From Planctomycetota bacterium (GTDB lineage Bacteria > Planctomycetota > SZUA-567 > JAFGNG01): a DNA stretch of 31,665 bases. A program made the position numbers and the translations under genes. This document shows, piece by piece, positions 15,569 through 25,079 of this stretch. The DNA lies in NCBI GenBank assembly GCA_016927125.1, contig JAFGNG010000082.1, positions 1 to 31,665 on the forward strand. Direction: 5' to 3'. The notes under the pieces are model-generated. The model ran no database searches and was not told the origin of the DNA. It saw nothing but the letters and a program-made list of their open reading frames with translations. Position 1 is the first letter of the stretch. Each line of letters starts with the position of its first letter.

Positions 15569-16888
15569 ATGATATCTGTCTTGAGGAGGACGGGCATCAT
15601 TGCCAGGCTGACAATCGCGCTTACCATCTTGGTTTGCGCCTTTACTATTTCGCCGGCAATGGCCATTGAAAACCTGGATAACCTGGGGTACAAGTTTGTT
15701 TATTCTTATGATGCCCCGCCCGACAGCGCTTTCGAGAGAAACGGCCCCTGGTATGAATGGATCGAACTGCTGCAACCCACAGATAGTTTCCTTTCTAATA
15801 AGGTCAACACCGCGGATGATCGTGTCCATGTCTATCTCGGTGAGTTCTTAACCCACAACGATAACCTCTTCCTTAATGAGAAGGATGAAGACAGCGATAT
15901 TATTGAAACCCGGACTGCCGGTCTCGATATCCGCTCGGAAAGGTTCGAAGAGAGCGGCGAGAACAAATACTACGCTGAGATTCTTGCGGAATTCAGGTAT
16001 GAAGATTATCTGGATTACGATGAAGAGGACCATTCTGAATTTGATATCGTTCCCAAGGCCGAATATAAATTCAATGAATTATTCAAGCTGGAGTATGAAG
16101 GCAGCTACCGCCGGTCTCAGAGTAGTACCGACCGTACCTTTGCCGACAGCATCCTCCACTACCGGATGGACAGCATTCTTAACCTGGCGGTTACACCCAG
16201 CGACAAGTGGGGCTTTGACTTAGCGGGCTTGGTCCGGGACAAGTATTATCCCGTCACCATAGACCAGCAACATGAAGCCCGCGAGTATGCCACCACGCTC
16301 GCGCCCTATTACCAGATGAGTGAAAATCTTCAGATTGGCTTTGATGCCACCTATGGCGAAATCTACTATGATCACGCCATCCAAAACGAAGTCGATTACA
16401 GCGAAGCCCGCTTCACCACTTCTTATGTTTATGAGAACTGGTCCTTCTATCTGGCTGCTGGTTGGCAATTACGCGACTATGATACCAGCGGTACTGATGT
16501 TGACCGGGGCGATTATTCAGGCTTTACTTATAACGGCTCCATCAGGTACACCGACCCGGATTATAAGTGGGATGTCGGCTTGCGCGCCGCCCGGATGCCC
16601 ACCGAAACTTCGGCAGGCAACTTCAGTGAATTCACCCGGGTTTCGGTTGATGCCTCTTATATTCCAATAGATCCCCTGAGGCTAAGGGCGGAAGTTTTTG
16701 CGGAATACTCCAACCAGAGTAATTATTGGGACAGCAACCGGAACGGCGTCTCCACCAGTATTAGCTGGTCATTCTGCGATTATGCCGGCACGGGGGTTTC
16801 TTACCAGCATGTTCGCAATCTTTCCGATGCGCCCGACAGCGACTATATCAACAACCTGCTGTCAGTTGGCTTGTGGTTTACCTTCTAA
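15569..16888 (+). CDS. Outer-membrane beta-barrel protein (BBP2-like), putative EPS export or secretion porin
   Basis: The ATG at 15569 (439 residues) is preferred over a GTG at 15560 because AAAAGGAG (15553-15560) is 8 bases upstream of the ATG and would overlap the GTG. A signal peptide ends at AMA (about residue 32). The mature protein is a series of alternating amphipathic strands rich in Tyr, Asp and Glu (for example KYYAEILAEFRYEDYLDY). It ends LLSVGLWFTF, with the C-terminal Phe typical of proteins inserted by the BAM machinery. It resembles the beta-barrel-2 type proteins found in exosortase-associated EPS loci. Position just before the Wza-like gene suggests a role in moving or anchoring polysaccharide at the outer membrane; this is inferred from context. 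A terminator follows it. Confidence 0.8.
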   Translation: MISVLRRTGIIARLTIALTILVCAFTISPAMAIENLDNLGYKFVYSYDAPPDSAFERNGPWYEWIELLQPTDSFLSNKVNTADDRVHVYLGEFLTHNDNLFLNEKDEDSDIIETRTAGLDIRSERFEESGENKYYAEILAEFRYEDYLDYDEEDHSEFDIVPKAEYKFNELFKLEYEGSYRRSQSSTDRTFADSILHYRMDSILNLAVTPSDKWGFDLAGLVRDKYYPVTIDQQHEAREYATTLAPYYQMSENLQIGFDATYGEIYYDHAIQNEVDYSEARFTTSYVYENWSFYLAAGWQLRDYDTSGTDVDRGDYSGFTYNGSIRYTDPDYKWDVGLRAARMPTETSAGNFSEFTRVSVDASYIPIDPLRLRAEVFAEYSNQSNYWDSNRNGVSTSISWSFCDYAGTGVSYQHVRNLSDAPDSDYINNLLSVGLWFTF

Positions 16889-16970
16889 AAAGCCAGGGTC
16901 GCATTGAGTGCTTTTTGCTGAATCAAAACCCAGGCATGAACAGCATTACTGAAGACTATTAATTTCAAAT

Positions 16971-17002
16971 CCCGGCACATTACAGGTGCGTGCCGGGTTT
17001 TT
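16971..17002 (+). terminator. Intrinsic terminator after the beta-barrel gene
   Basis: CCCGGCAC (16971-16978) pairs with GTGCCGGG (16990-16997), with an 11-base loop, followed directly by TTTTT. This is a standard GC-rich stem plus U-tract and lies about 80 bases after the stop codon. Confidence 0.8.
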
Positions 17003-17047
17003 GATATAACCACTTCTGATCATCAGCCTGTGGGGGATTAATATCCG

Positions 17048-18325
17048 ATGATTACCTCTACCCAGAAACCCAATACCTACTTAACCCTGATTAAACTCTT
17101 CTGCCTGGTTGCCTGCTTTTGTCTCCTCTTACTCCTCTCAGCCACCGCCGGTGAAACCGGGTGGAACTTTGGCACCCCTGACAAGACTATCGAGGAAGCG
17201 GAAGCCAAGGCAGAGGTTACCACTGATACCTATAAAGAGTACGAGGCTGTGGCTCAGGATGAAGAACCTGAAGGGTTGATACCGCTCCGCTCTTCGCATC
17301 TGTTACGGCCGGGCGATGTCCTGGATATCAGTGTCCATGAGCATCCGGAATTTATGATCCGGCTGCGCGTGGATACCGATGGCAGTATCCGCTTTCCCCT
17401 TTGCGGAAAGGTCGTAGCCGCAGGCCTGACCGCCGGGCAGATCTCCGAGGCCCTTTCTAAAAAACTGCAAGAAGCCAATATCTCCGGGGCGCAGGTCTTT
17501 GTCTTCGTCTCGATGTACACCCCGCGTTATATCTATGTCTTTGGTGAAATCAGGGGCCAGGAGAGCAAAGCCCTGGAGATCCCCCCGGAGGGCAGGATGA
17601 CCAGCATGCAGGCAATCAGCGGCGCGGGTGGTTTCACCCCCAAGGCCAACCTGCAAAAGGTTTTTGTCCTGCGCCAGACCAAGCAGGGCAAGATCAGAAA
17701 GATCCCCGTTAATATCGCCGGGATCATGTCGCAGAAAGGCGCGGCTGCGGATGTGGAGCTGCAGCCTGGTGACACCGTCGTCGTCCCACCCGCGATGCCG
17801 GTTTCAGTCCTCGGATTTGTCAATACCCCGGGAGCATTTGAGATTGATACCTCCAACCCCTGCTCCGCGGCGGAGATGATCAGCCGCGCCGGCGGGTTCC
17901 AGGAAGGCGCCGATCGCGACCAGACCTTACTCTTACGGGCGAATTCGAACGGCGGGCCAGAAACCACGGTCTCGCACATTATCCCGGTTGGGCGGATCAT
18001 GAGGGGGGAAATCCAGAATCCCATTAATATTGAAGCCGGAGACACCATCATCGCCAGGGCCATGGACAAGATTCATGTCCTCGGGCAGGTGCAGATGGGG
18101 GGCGCGTTCTACATCACCCCGGAAATTACCATGACGGTAACGCGCAGCATTGCGATGGCCAGCGGTTTCAGCCGGATGGCAGCCGATGATAATGTCTTGT
18201 TAATCCGGGGGGGAACTGTAAAATCAATTAATCTGCGTAAAGCCCTGCGCCAAGACGGCGACCTGAGCCTTGATGAACCCTTGATCGCGGGTGACATTGT
18301 TTATGTACCGGAGTCCAGATGGTAG
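17048..18325 (+). CDS. Wza-like polysaccharide export protein with three SLBB domains
   Basis: This 425-residue protein has an N-terminal hydrophobic export signal (about residues 12-34). It contains an LVAC sequence at 20-23 that resembles a lipobox, but also a possible type I site at ATA (about 34), so lipidation is uncertain. The Poly_export domain starts at LRPGDVLDISVHEHPEF (from about 86). Three SLBB units follow, beginning IYVFGEIRGQ (about 160-215), VSVLGFVNTPGAF (about 257-305) and IHVLGQVQMGGAF (about 345-395). It ends near AGDIVYVPESRW. Family members form the periplasm/outer-membrane channel for EPS. The next gene starts 7 bases before this stop, so it is coupled to the kinase gene. 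GGGGGA about 10 bases upstream serves as ribosome binding site. Confidence 0.92.
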   Translation: MITSTQKPNTYLTLIKLFCLVACFCLLLLLSATAGETGWNFGTPDKTIEEAEAKAEVTTDTYKEYEAVAQDEEPEGLIPLRSSHLLRPGDVLDISVHEHPEFMIRLRVDTDGSIRFPLCGKVVAAGLTAGQISEALSKKLQEANISGAQVFVFVSMYTPRYIYVFGEIRGQESKALEIPPEGRMTSMQAISGAGGFTPKANLQKVFVLRQTKQGKIRKIPVNIAGIMSQKGAAADVELQPGDTVVVPPAMPVSVLGFVNTPGAFEIDTSNPCSAAEMISRAGGFQEGADRDQTLLLRANSNGGPETTVSHIIPVGRIMRGEIQNPINIEAGDTIIARAMDKIHVLGQVQMGGAFYITPEITMTVTRSIAMASGFSRMAADDNVLLIRGGTVKSINLRKALRQDGDLSLDEPLIAGDIVYVPESRW

Positions 18326-20508
18326 ACTTTAACCCGGCCACTCCTTCGCCCCAGCCCCCCATGCACCAGGAAACCGCGATCCTGCATGGTGCCAGGGAAG
18401 ATTTTAATGAAAAAGGCCATCTCCTCGATTATTGGCAGATCATCCGCTCGCGCAGCAATGTTTTCTTCTCGGTTTTTGTATCGATTGTGGTGATTGTCAC
18501 CCTCTATTCCTTCATCCGAACGCCGATTTACCAGGCGGTTTGTAATCTGATGATCCTGCCGTCCAGCCCGAGGGTCTCGAATATCCGGGGCGTGTACGAC
18601 CCCACCGAGGTGGTGCGGGATTACCAGGCGCGCCGCGATTTCCTGCAAACCCAGATGGAACTCATCCGCTCCGATCATATTCTGCAACAAGTCTTCGATG
18701 AATTCGAATTCGCCTCCATGGATGAGTTCAAGGATGAGGAAGAGCAACTCCTGGCCTTCCGGGAATTGATCAGTGTCAGCGCTATTCGCAATACCTTCCT
18801 GGTTACCATTGCCTTTGAATGGAAGGATCCCTATCTCGCGCAGAAGGTCACTACCCGGCTCTCCGAACTCTATGTGGATGATTACCGTAAGCGCCAGCTT
18901 GGCTTCGCCGGCAGCGGCATGGGCTCCCTGCGCGACCAGCTAAATAAGATTGGAATGGAGCGCAAGGAAGCTCTTAAGACCCTGCTGGCCTTCAAGCGAG
19001 AGCACCATATCATTGATCTTAATAACGCCCAGCAATTCCTGATCCTCAGGATGGGGCAGCTCAATGAAGCCACGATTGCCGCGCAGGTGGATGAAACCAT
19101 TGCCAAGGCCACCATTGACTCGATTGCCACCTGGAAGGAAACCGGGCAGGATATCAACCAGATCCCAGAGGCCCTGAACAATCCCTCCATCACCTCTTTC
19201 AAACTGGAGCGCCTCCGCGCCCAGGCGGAAGCCCTGGGCATGATCAACAAATTCGGCCCCACCAGCCCCGTGGTGCTAGCGCAGAAACAGGTCGTCCAGG
19301 CGATGAACCAGGCGGTCAACGATGAAATTCTTAATTATATTGAAGGCGCCGAGTTGATGTATGAGCGTGCCAAAATCCGCTCCACTCTGCTGGCCAAGAA
19401 CTTTTATGAGCTAGAAGAAGGCCTCTTTGCCTTGGACGAAATCTCCGCGGACTACCGCATCTACGAAGACGCCCTCGTAGCAAAAGAAGATGCCTACCGC
19501 CGGGTAGCCAACCGGTTGAATGAAATCGATATTGTCGACGCCACCAGCGATGTTCAGGCCAGTGGTAATATCAGTGTTATTGATGAGGCCGCCGTTCCCC
19601 AAAAGCCGGCTTACCCGCGCAAAGGCTTCAATATCCTCCTCTCGATGATCATGGGGGTGATTCTAGGGGCGGCAACCTGTCTCTTCCTGGATTATTTGGA
19701 CACCACGGTTAAATCCAAGGAAGAGGTTGAAGCTCTCCTCGGAGCGCCGATCCTCGGTTTTGTCCCGCACCTGGACGGTGAGGATGTCGAGTCCGAGGCT
19801 TTCCATTCTCCGCATTGCAGCCTGGCCGAAACCTTCCGGACGATCCGCACCAGCATCGGCCTCTCCATTACCGGCAGAAAGAAACGCGTCTTTGCCATCA
19901 CCAGCACCGAGCCCGGCGAAGGCAAGACCCTCTGCGCCATGAACCTCGCCCTGACCTTCGCGCAGGATGGTAAGTCGGTACTGCTGATGGAAGGCGATAT
20001 GCGTCGCCCGCGGCTGAGCTCGATCTTTGAAAAAATTTCGCCGCATAATGGTGGTTCCGGACTCTCCAAGGTTCTAGTGCAGGAAACCGCCCTGGCTGAT
20101 ATCATCTGGGAACACCCCGAGGTCAAGGGTCTAAATATCGCCCTCTGCGGCCCGATTCCACCTAACCCCGCGGAACTGCTCAACACCCGATACTTCAAGA
20201 GCGTCCTAAAGGAAGCGATGGAGAGTTATGATATTGTGATTATTGATTCCCCGCCGGTCCTGAATGTCGCGGACAGTTTGATTCTGACCGAAACCGGCGT
20301 CTCCTTTATCTATGTGGTCCGGGCCTTCCGGACCGACCGGCAAAAGGTTGCCATGGCGGCGGAGCGGTTGCATACCGTCCGCGCTAACCTGATCGGCGCG
20401 ATTATCAACAACGCCGATACCCCGCGCAAGAGCTTCTACGGTTACTATTCCGGAGGCCATTACCACTCCTCCTCACAACAGACCGATACAATTGAAAACG
20501 AGGCCTAG
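18319..20508 (+). CDS. Wzc-like chain-length determinant/bacterial tyrosine kinase
   Basis: This 729-residue inner-membrane protein has a cytoplasmic N-terminus, TM1 at about 47-65, a long periplasmic helical Wzz domain, TM2 at about 435-457 and a C-terminal CpsD/CapB-type ATPase. Walker A is STEPGEGKT with Lys536. The Walker A' region is LLMEGDMRRPR (Glu-Gly-Asp rather than the more usual Asp-Ala-Asp), and Walker B is IVIIDSPP with Asp643. The tail has a tyrosine cluster (Tyr707, 709, 710, 715 in FYGYYSGGHY), the usual autophosphorylation region. It regulates polymer length and export together with Wza and a phosphatase. The start ATG overlaps the Wza stop. The CpsB-type phosphatase two genes downstream is the expected partner. 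Confidence 0.92.
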   Translation: MVDFNPATPSPQPPMHQETAILHGAREDFNEKGHLLDYWQIIRSRSNVFFSVFVSIVVIVTLYSFIRTPIYQAVCNLMILPSSPRVSNIRGVYDPTEVVRDYQARRDFLQTQMELIRSDHILQQVFDEFEFASMDEFKDEEEQLLAFRELISVSAIRNTFLVTIAFEWKDPYLAQKVTTRLSELYVDDYRKRQLGFAGSGMGSLRDQLNKIGMERKEALKTLLAFKREHHIIDLNNAQQFLILRMGQLNEATIAAQVDETIAKATIDSIATWKETGQDINQIPEALNNPSITSFKLERLRAQAEALGMINKFGPTSPVVLAQKQVVQAMNQAVNDEILNYIEGAELMYERAKIRSTLLAKNFYELEEGLFALDEISADYRIYEDALVAKEDAYRRVANRLNEIDIVDATSDVQASGNISVIDEAAVPQKPAYPRKGFNILLSMIMGVILGAATCLFLDYLDTTVKSKEEVEALLGAPILGFVPHLDGEDVESEAFHSPHCSLAETFRTIRTSIGLSITGRKKRVFAITSTEPGEGKTLCAMNLALTFAQDGKSVLLMEGDMRRPRLSSIFEKISPHNGGSGLSKVLVQETALADIIWEHPEVKGLNIALCGPIPPNPAELLNTRYFKSVLKEAMESYDIVIIDSPPVLNVADSLILTETGVSFIYVVRAFRTDRQKVAMAAERLHTVRANLIGAIINNADTPRKSFYGYYSGGHYHSSSQQTDTIENEA

Positions 20509-20512
20509 GGCC

Positions 20513-23500
20513 ATGCCTTACCAGGGCGATGAAACTGCTCAACCGGTTGCTCCTTCATCCCCTACCTCTCCCTTAAACCCTCCTGCAACTTTCCGGCGCA
20601 GGCGCAGGCACGCGCGGGAGTACAATCATCTGCGCTACCTGATGATTGCCGGTATCTGCGCGCTCATCATCTTCGCGCCCCTGGAGTTTGGCGGCCGGGA
20701 GATGTGGGCCTGGGGATCTATGGGTATCGGGTTGGGCCTCCTCTTTGCCCTCTGGATAGTGCGGAGCTGGCTGCGCGGGAAGATTGAATACTGGCAAAAC
20801 CCCCTTCACCTCGGTTTTCTTATCCTGTTCGCCCTGACCCTGGTGCAACTCCTCCCCCTGGGCAGCCTGCTGGGGGTGATTTCGCCGTACGCGGCCGGTC
20901 ACTGGCAGGCAATTGCAAACCTCGGCATTGCGGGAGTCTCACATACCATCTCCCTCCTGCCTGGCGAAACCTTTAACTGCCTCTTACTAATCCTGATGGC
21001 GCTGGGAATGTTTTTTCTTGTTACCAACACTTTTACCACCCGGCGGTCGCTGCTTATTCTGCCGCTGGCAATTATCTCTTCAGCTACGCTCAATGCCTTG
21101 ATCGGGATTATCGAACAGTTCGGCTCTGAGAAAAAGTCTTTCTGGTACCTGGGTATCTCTCGCTACTCGGTAACGGGAACTTATATCAACAAGAATCATT
21201 TTGCCCTTCTCCTGGAGATGGGGATTCTGGTCGCCCTCGGACTGGCGATGGCAGCGCTCTTTGCCAGGGGCAGGAGAAGCAGGCAGCGCGACTCAGCGGT
21301 GGAATTATTGTCAAAGCACGAGGCGTTTTTCTCCCTGACTTCAATCCTGACCCTGATGGCTATGCTCATGGCCCTGCTCTTCAGCTTCTCCCGCGCCGGG
21401 ACACTCTGCGCCTTTATTGCTATGATTGCCTTCAGCCTCATGGCAATCCATTATTCCGGCCGAAGCCTGCGGCTTACCGGCGTGATCGCCGCCATCGCGG
21501 CAGTCTTTATCATTGCCAGCAGCCGAGGGCTGGACTATATCTGGCGGCGGTTTGAGGTTCTCGCCTCCGGGGAGAGCATGAGCGGGGCGGTGCGCTTGGA
21601 CCTCTGGAAGAGCTCTCTCTCACTCCTGGGCAGGCACTGGTTTACCGGGGTGGGATTTGGCTCCTACCGCTATACCAGCCCCCGCTTTGAAAGCGGCCCC
21701 GTACCGGACAGCATCGCCTTTTACGCGCATAACGACTGGCTGGAGCTATGCTGTGAATTCGGCATCCCCGCCACCATCCTGCTGCTGGCAATCCTGGGCT
21801 ATGTCATAGTTAAAACCGCGCTCCGCCTGCACCGCCGCCATGATTTTGTCACTAAGTGGGTGGGGCTGGGCGCGCTGCTTGCCCTCGTCTCCGTTGCCGG
21901 GCATGAACTCTTTGATTATGGCTTGCGCATGCACGGCAACCTGTTGATCTGCGTCAGTATCCTCTCCCTCGCGACCATCTGCTGCCACCTGCCAGGGAAT
22001 AACGAGAACCGTCCCGGCCCGGAACTGCGCTCGATCAAACTCACTCCTGCCAAGGGCAGGATTTTTCTGATCCTCGGCCTAGTCATCGTCCTTGTCTTTA
22101 TTCTCTGCCTCCTGCCGGTCAGGTTAGCCGGCACGCCGCTGGCCTACCTCAACGCGCGTGTCAGCCCCTTTGCGACGCATAAAATGGCAACTCCGGAAGC
22201 GGAAGCCCAAGAGCGGATCCAGCGGGCCGATGAGATCTTAACTTATTGTCAGAATAACACCCAGGCGTTGATGCAGCGCGCGGAGAATAACGTCATCCTG
22301 GCGACCCTTGCCATGCAGGAGGAGCAGGCGAAGCTCCTCGGCAAATCCCTCGAGGAAATCCGCGCCCTGGAAGAATCCAACCTCTTGCACGAGCCACTTC
22401 AGAAGTTAGCGGAACCGCTCAGGAAAAATATCAGCGGGCGTTATAAACAGGCGGTTGCAGACCTCCGCCGCGCCTGCGCCCTGGCGCCCACCAACGGCCA
22501 ATACCTCGCCCTCTACGCCAAGGCGCTGGAGCAGGCCGGGAGCTTTGATAATGATCTTGATGAAGAGCTGCTGCATAAGGTCTTTGACCTTGCCCACCAG
22601 TCCTACCCCAAAGTTTCCAGCACCACCATGCAGTGCGCAGAAGGCGCCTGGCGCAGGTTCCTGCGGATGGGGGCGGGCGACGAACAGCAGCGCACCCGGG
22701 TCTTCAATCAGGCCCTGGATCTTTTTACCGAGGCGCTCCGGCAGAATCCTTACAGCGCTCCCCAGATTTATGACACGGTTTATTTCATTATTCCAGAGGT
22801 AAAAATTCTTCGCAGTATCACCCCGGGCAGGCTGATCTCCCGGGAGTTCCTCTATGATTATTTGTTTAATATTCGCAAGTTAGATGCCTGCCTCGAGGAG
22901 CTTAAAACCACCCGGCGCATCAATGCTGAACGCGAAGACCTGGAGAAGGGGGAACTCCATGATTCTTATGAGTTTTTCCGCAACGTCTGGTTCTCCAAGG
23001 CCGAGATTTCTCTCTCGTTACAGAAACGGGAAATCATTCTTTTGGGATTAACCGAACGCTGGCAGGAACGCGCCCAACGAATGGATACTTTAAGGGAAAC
23101 CCTGCGCCCGACACTGCAAGATTCCCTGATAACCGCCAAAGAGCTGATTGCAGAGGGCAAGTTTCACCAAGCCAGTATCAACCTGCGCAAGATTTTGCAA
23201 ACCGAGCCGTTTCATCCCGAAGCGATTATTACCCAAGCAAAGCTCTTGCAGTCTCTCGGCGATAGTGCCAGGGTCACGCGCCTGTTACTTCGCCTCGCCT
23301 ATACCGATGAATCGGTGGCAACGGAGATCCTCAGCCAGGCGCTGGTGATCGTCAAAGAGAAATCTGCCAGTAACGCGGCTTTCGATTCCAACCACTGCTT
23401 CCCGGTGCGAGACTTTCTGCAGGCCGCCTTGATGGTGAAGCTGGAACAGTATGAAGCAGGATTGACAGCATTAAATTCATTAATTACCAAGTCTGAAAGC

Positions 23501-24208
23501 AAACTGGTCAAGGTCTGGATCCAAGAACATTTATTGTATTACTTTGCCGGGCTGGCCTTGGAAAATCTTGGCCGTCCCGAAGAAGCTTTGCTAACTTACG
23601 CCAAGGCCTTGAGCTTATGCCCCCGGCACCTGCCCTCAGCAAGGAACTCAGCGCGTTTAAGCAAAAGCTATAGCCTCCCTGAAGAACTGGCGCCAAGTGA
23701 GCCCTTTGGCGAATTGCGGCAGGTCTTAGCCGACAGCCTGTCCTGGCTTGAAACCTTGAACCCGGAACTGCCAGTGGATGTTGACTTCGGCGGGAAGTTC
23801 CGGCTCCTGGGCTATACGGTAACACCAAGAATAATCACCCCCGGCGGGCTGTTTGATATTAACTTCTACTGGTATTGCGAGGATGACATCCAATACGAAT
23901 ATAAAATTAACTGCGTTTACTCCCGGGGTAGGGAAAGAACTTTCCATGATAACCATTATATCCGCGGGATTGGCTTTGATATGGTGGGCTGGCGGGTGGG
24001 CGAGGTGATCGAGGTCCTCCGCAAGGTCTCCCCCTCATACCTGGATACCATGCAGAAAGGCCCCGGAATCCGACCGGGATTATATGATCTCGATGTCAGG
24101 ACTTATCCCCGGGCCCAGCAGGCGGAGAGATTGATCCCCCTGGTAAGATGCCAGGCGCCTGCCTTCGAAGTTACTGACCAACCACTCCTGGTTCCTGAAC
24201 TTGATTAA
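20513..24208 (+). CDS. Wzy/O-antigen-ligase-like membrane protein fused to TPR repeats and a C-terminal beta domain
   Basis: The ATG at 20513 (1231 residues) is taken instead of a TTG at 20492, which would lie inside the kinase gene and has no ribosome binding site. About residues 40-480 form a polytopic membrane part with the ligase/polymerase pattern: TGTYINKNHFA, FSFSRAG, then RLDLWKSSLSLLGRHWFTGV near 361 and YAHNDWLEL. Another hydrophobic segment lies near 515-535. About 560-1030 is helical with TPR-like units (for example FHQASINLRKIL, RPEEALLTYAKAL). The last 135 residues (from about 1096) form a beta-rich domain with LLGYTVTPRIITPGGLFDIN. Ordinary ligases are about 400-500 residues. 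It may polymerise or ligate glycan while the periplasmic TPR and beta parts bind partners. The membrane part is well supported and the C-terminal function is unknown. Confidence 0.82.
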   Translation: MPYQGDETAQPVAPSSPTSPLNPPATFRRRRRHAREYNHLRYLMIAGICALIIFAPLEFGGREMWAWGSMGIGLGLLFALWIVRSWLRGKIEYWQNPLHLGFLILFALTLVQLLPLGSLLGVISPYAAGHWQAIANLGIAGVSHTISLLPGETFNCLLLILMALGMFFLVTNTFTTRRSLLILPLAIISSATLNALIGIIEQFGSEKKSFWYLGISRYSVTGTYINKNHFALLLEMGILVALGLAMAALFARGRRSRQRDSAVELLSKHEAFFSLTSILTLMAMLMALLFSFSRAGTLCAFIAMIAFSLMAIHYSGRSLRLTGVIAAIAAVFIIASSRGLDYIWRRFEVLASGESMSGAVRLDLWKSSLSLLGRHWFTGVGFGSYRYTSPRFESGPVPDSIAFYAHNDWLELCCEFGIPATILLLAILGYVIVKTALRLHRRHDFVTKWVGLGALLALVSVAGHELFDYGLRMHGNLLICVSILSLATICCHLPGNNENRPGPELRSIKLTPAKGRIFLILGLVIVLVFILCLLPVRLAGTPLAYLNARVSPFATHKMATPEAEAQERIQRADEILTYCQNNTQALMQRAENNVILATLAMQEEQAKLLGKSLEEIRALEESNLLHEPLQKLAEPLRKNISGRYKQAVADLRRACALAPTNGQYLALYAKALEQAGSFDNDLDEELLHKVFDLAHQSYPKVSSTTMQCAEGAWRRFLRMGAGDEQQRTRVFNQALDLFTEALRQNPYSAPQIYDTVYFIIPEVKILRSITPGRLISREFLYDYLFNIRKLDACLEELKTTRRINAEREDLEKGELHDSYEFFRNVWFSKAEISLSLQKREIILLGLTERWQERAQRMDTLRETLRPTLQDSLITAKELIAEGKFHQASINLRKILQTEPFHPEAIITQAKLLQSLGDSARVTRLLLRLAYTDESVATEILSQALVIVKEKSASNAAFDSNHCFPVRDFLQAALMVKLEQYEAGLTALNSLITKSESKLVKVWIQEHLLYYFAGLALENLGRPEEALLTYAKALSLCPRHLPSARNSARLSKSYSLPEELAPSEPFGELRQVLADSLSWLETLNPELPVDVDFGGKFRLLGYTVTPRIITPGGLFDINFYWYCEDDIQYEYKINCVYSRGRERTFHDNHYIRGIGFDMVGWRVGEVIEVLRKVSPSYLDTMQKGPGIRPGLYDLDVRTYPRAQQAERLIPLVRCQAPAFEVTDQPLLVPELD

Positions 24209-24234
24209 GATTTTACCATGGAAAGGGTTAATCT

Positions 24235-24945
24235 TTGATCGATCTGCATTGCCATATTCTCCCTGGGCTCGATGATGGGGCCAAAACTTTAGAAGACGCG
24301 GTCAAGATGGCGCGCCTTGCCGCCCAGGACGGCATAAAAACCATTGTGGCAACTCCCCATTCCTTCGATGGCACTTTTGAAGTCAGCCTTGAGGCCAGGG
24401 ATGCCGCGCTACAGGAATTGCAGGCTGTGCTGGACCAGGAGGAGATCCCAATCCAATTGCTGCCTGGCAGCGACTGCCATATCAGCGAGCACCTGCTCAC
24501 TGCCCTTCAGGAGTCGCCGGGTTACACCTTGAACCTGGCAGGCAAGGCCTTTTTGGTTGAATGGCCGCAAGAGGTTATCCCCTCTGGATTCAAGGATTTT
24601 TTGTTTGAAGCGCAACTGGCAGACCTGTTACCGATCCTCACCCATCCCGAACGGCACGCGGAGATCCAGCATAAACCTGAGCTCATCGGCAATTTGGTCG
24701 CCCGGGGTTTGAAGATCCAGGTTACCGCAGCCAGTCTGACCGGCCTTTTCGGCCACCAAGCGCGGGAAACTGCGGAATTTCTCCTCGACCAAGGCTGGGT
24801 AGATGTCCTGGCGACCGACGCGCATAACCCTGAAATCCGTACCCCCACGCTTTCAGAAGGCCTGGCCTGTGCTGAAAACATCATCGGAAAAGCTGCCATC
24901 AACCTGGTAACCACCAACCCGGCCAGGCTGCTGGGGTTGGCGTAA
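24235..24945 (+). CDS. CpsB/YwqE-type PHP-family tyrosine-protein phosphatase
   Basis: This is a 236-residue PHP metalloenzyme, about the usual size for CpsB/YwqE. Metal-ligand motifs are all visible: His5-x-His7 in DLHCHILPGLDDG, His42 in ATPH, His82 in GSDCH, His137 in LTHPERH, and Asp195/His197 in TDAHN. The family dephosphorylates the tyrosine cluster of capsule kinases, resetting polymerisation. Here the likely substrate is the kinase encoded at 18319. It is cytoplasmic, with no signal peptide. The start is TTG at 24235 with AAAGGG 7 bases upstream; no in-frame ATG exists nearby and the first residues already carry the metal ligands. This phosphatase type is better known from Gram-positive capsules than from Wzc/Wzb systems. 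Confidence 0.9.
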   Translation: MIDLHCHILPGLDDGAKTLEDAVKMARLAAQDGIKTIVATPHSFDGTFEVSLEARDAALQELQAVLDQEEIPIQLLPGSDCHISEHLLTALQESPGYTLNLAGKAFLVEWPQEVIPSGFKDFLFEAQLADLLPILTHPERHAEIQHKPELIGNLVARGLKIQVTAASLTGLFGHQARETAEFLLDQGWVDVLATDAHNPEIRTPTLSEGLACAENIIGKAAINLVTTNPARLLGLA

Positions 24946-25042
24946 AAGCCTGGGAATCTGCTGAAATTTCCCGCCGGAACTCCAATTATCAAAAGGTTAT
25001 ATGCCAAGGGATCGCCGGGGGAGTTGTTCTATACAATAGAAG

Positions 25043-25072
25043 TTGACATGCCTACTGCTCTTTTAATAATAT
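25043..25072 (+). promoter_or_regulatory. Sigma-70-type promoter for the second Wzc-like gene
   Basis: A perfect TTGACA (25043-25048) and TAATAT (25067-25072) are separated by 18 bases. This is the best promoter match on the + strand of the window. It would start RNA near 25079, leaving a leader of about 125 bases before the ATG at 25206. Confidence 0.6.
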
Positions 25073-25079
25073 GGTTAGG

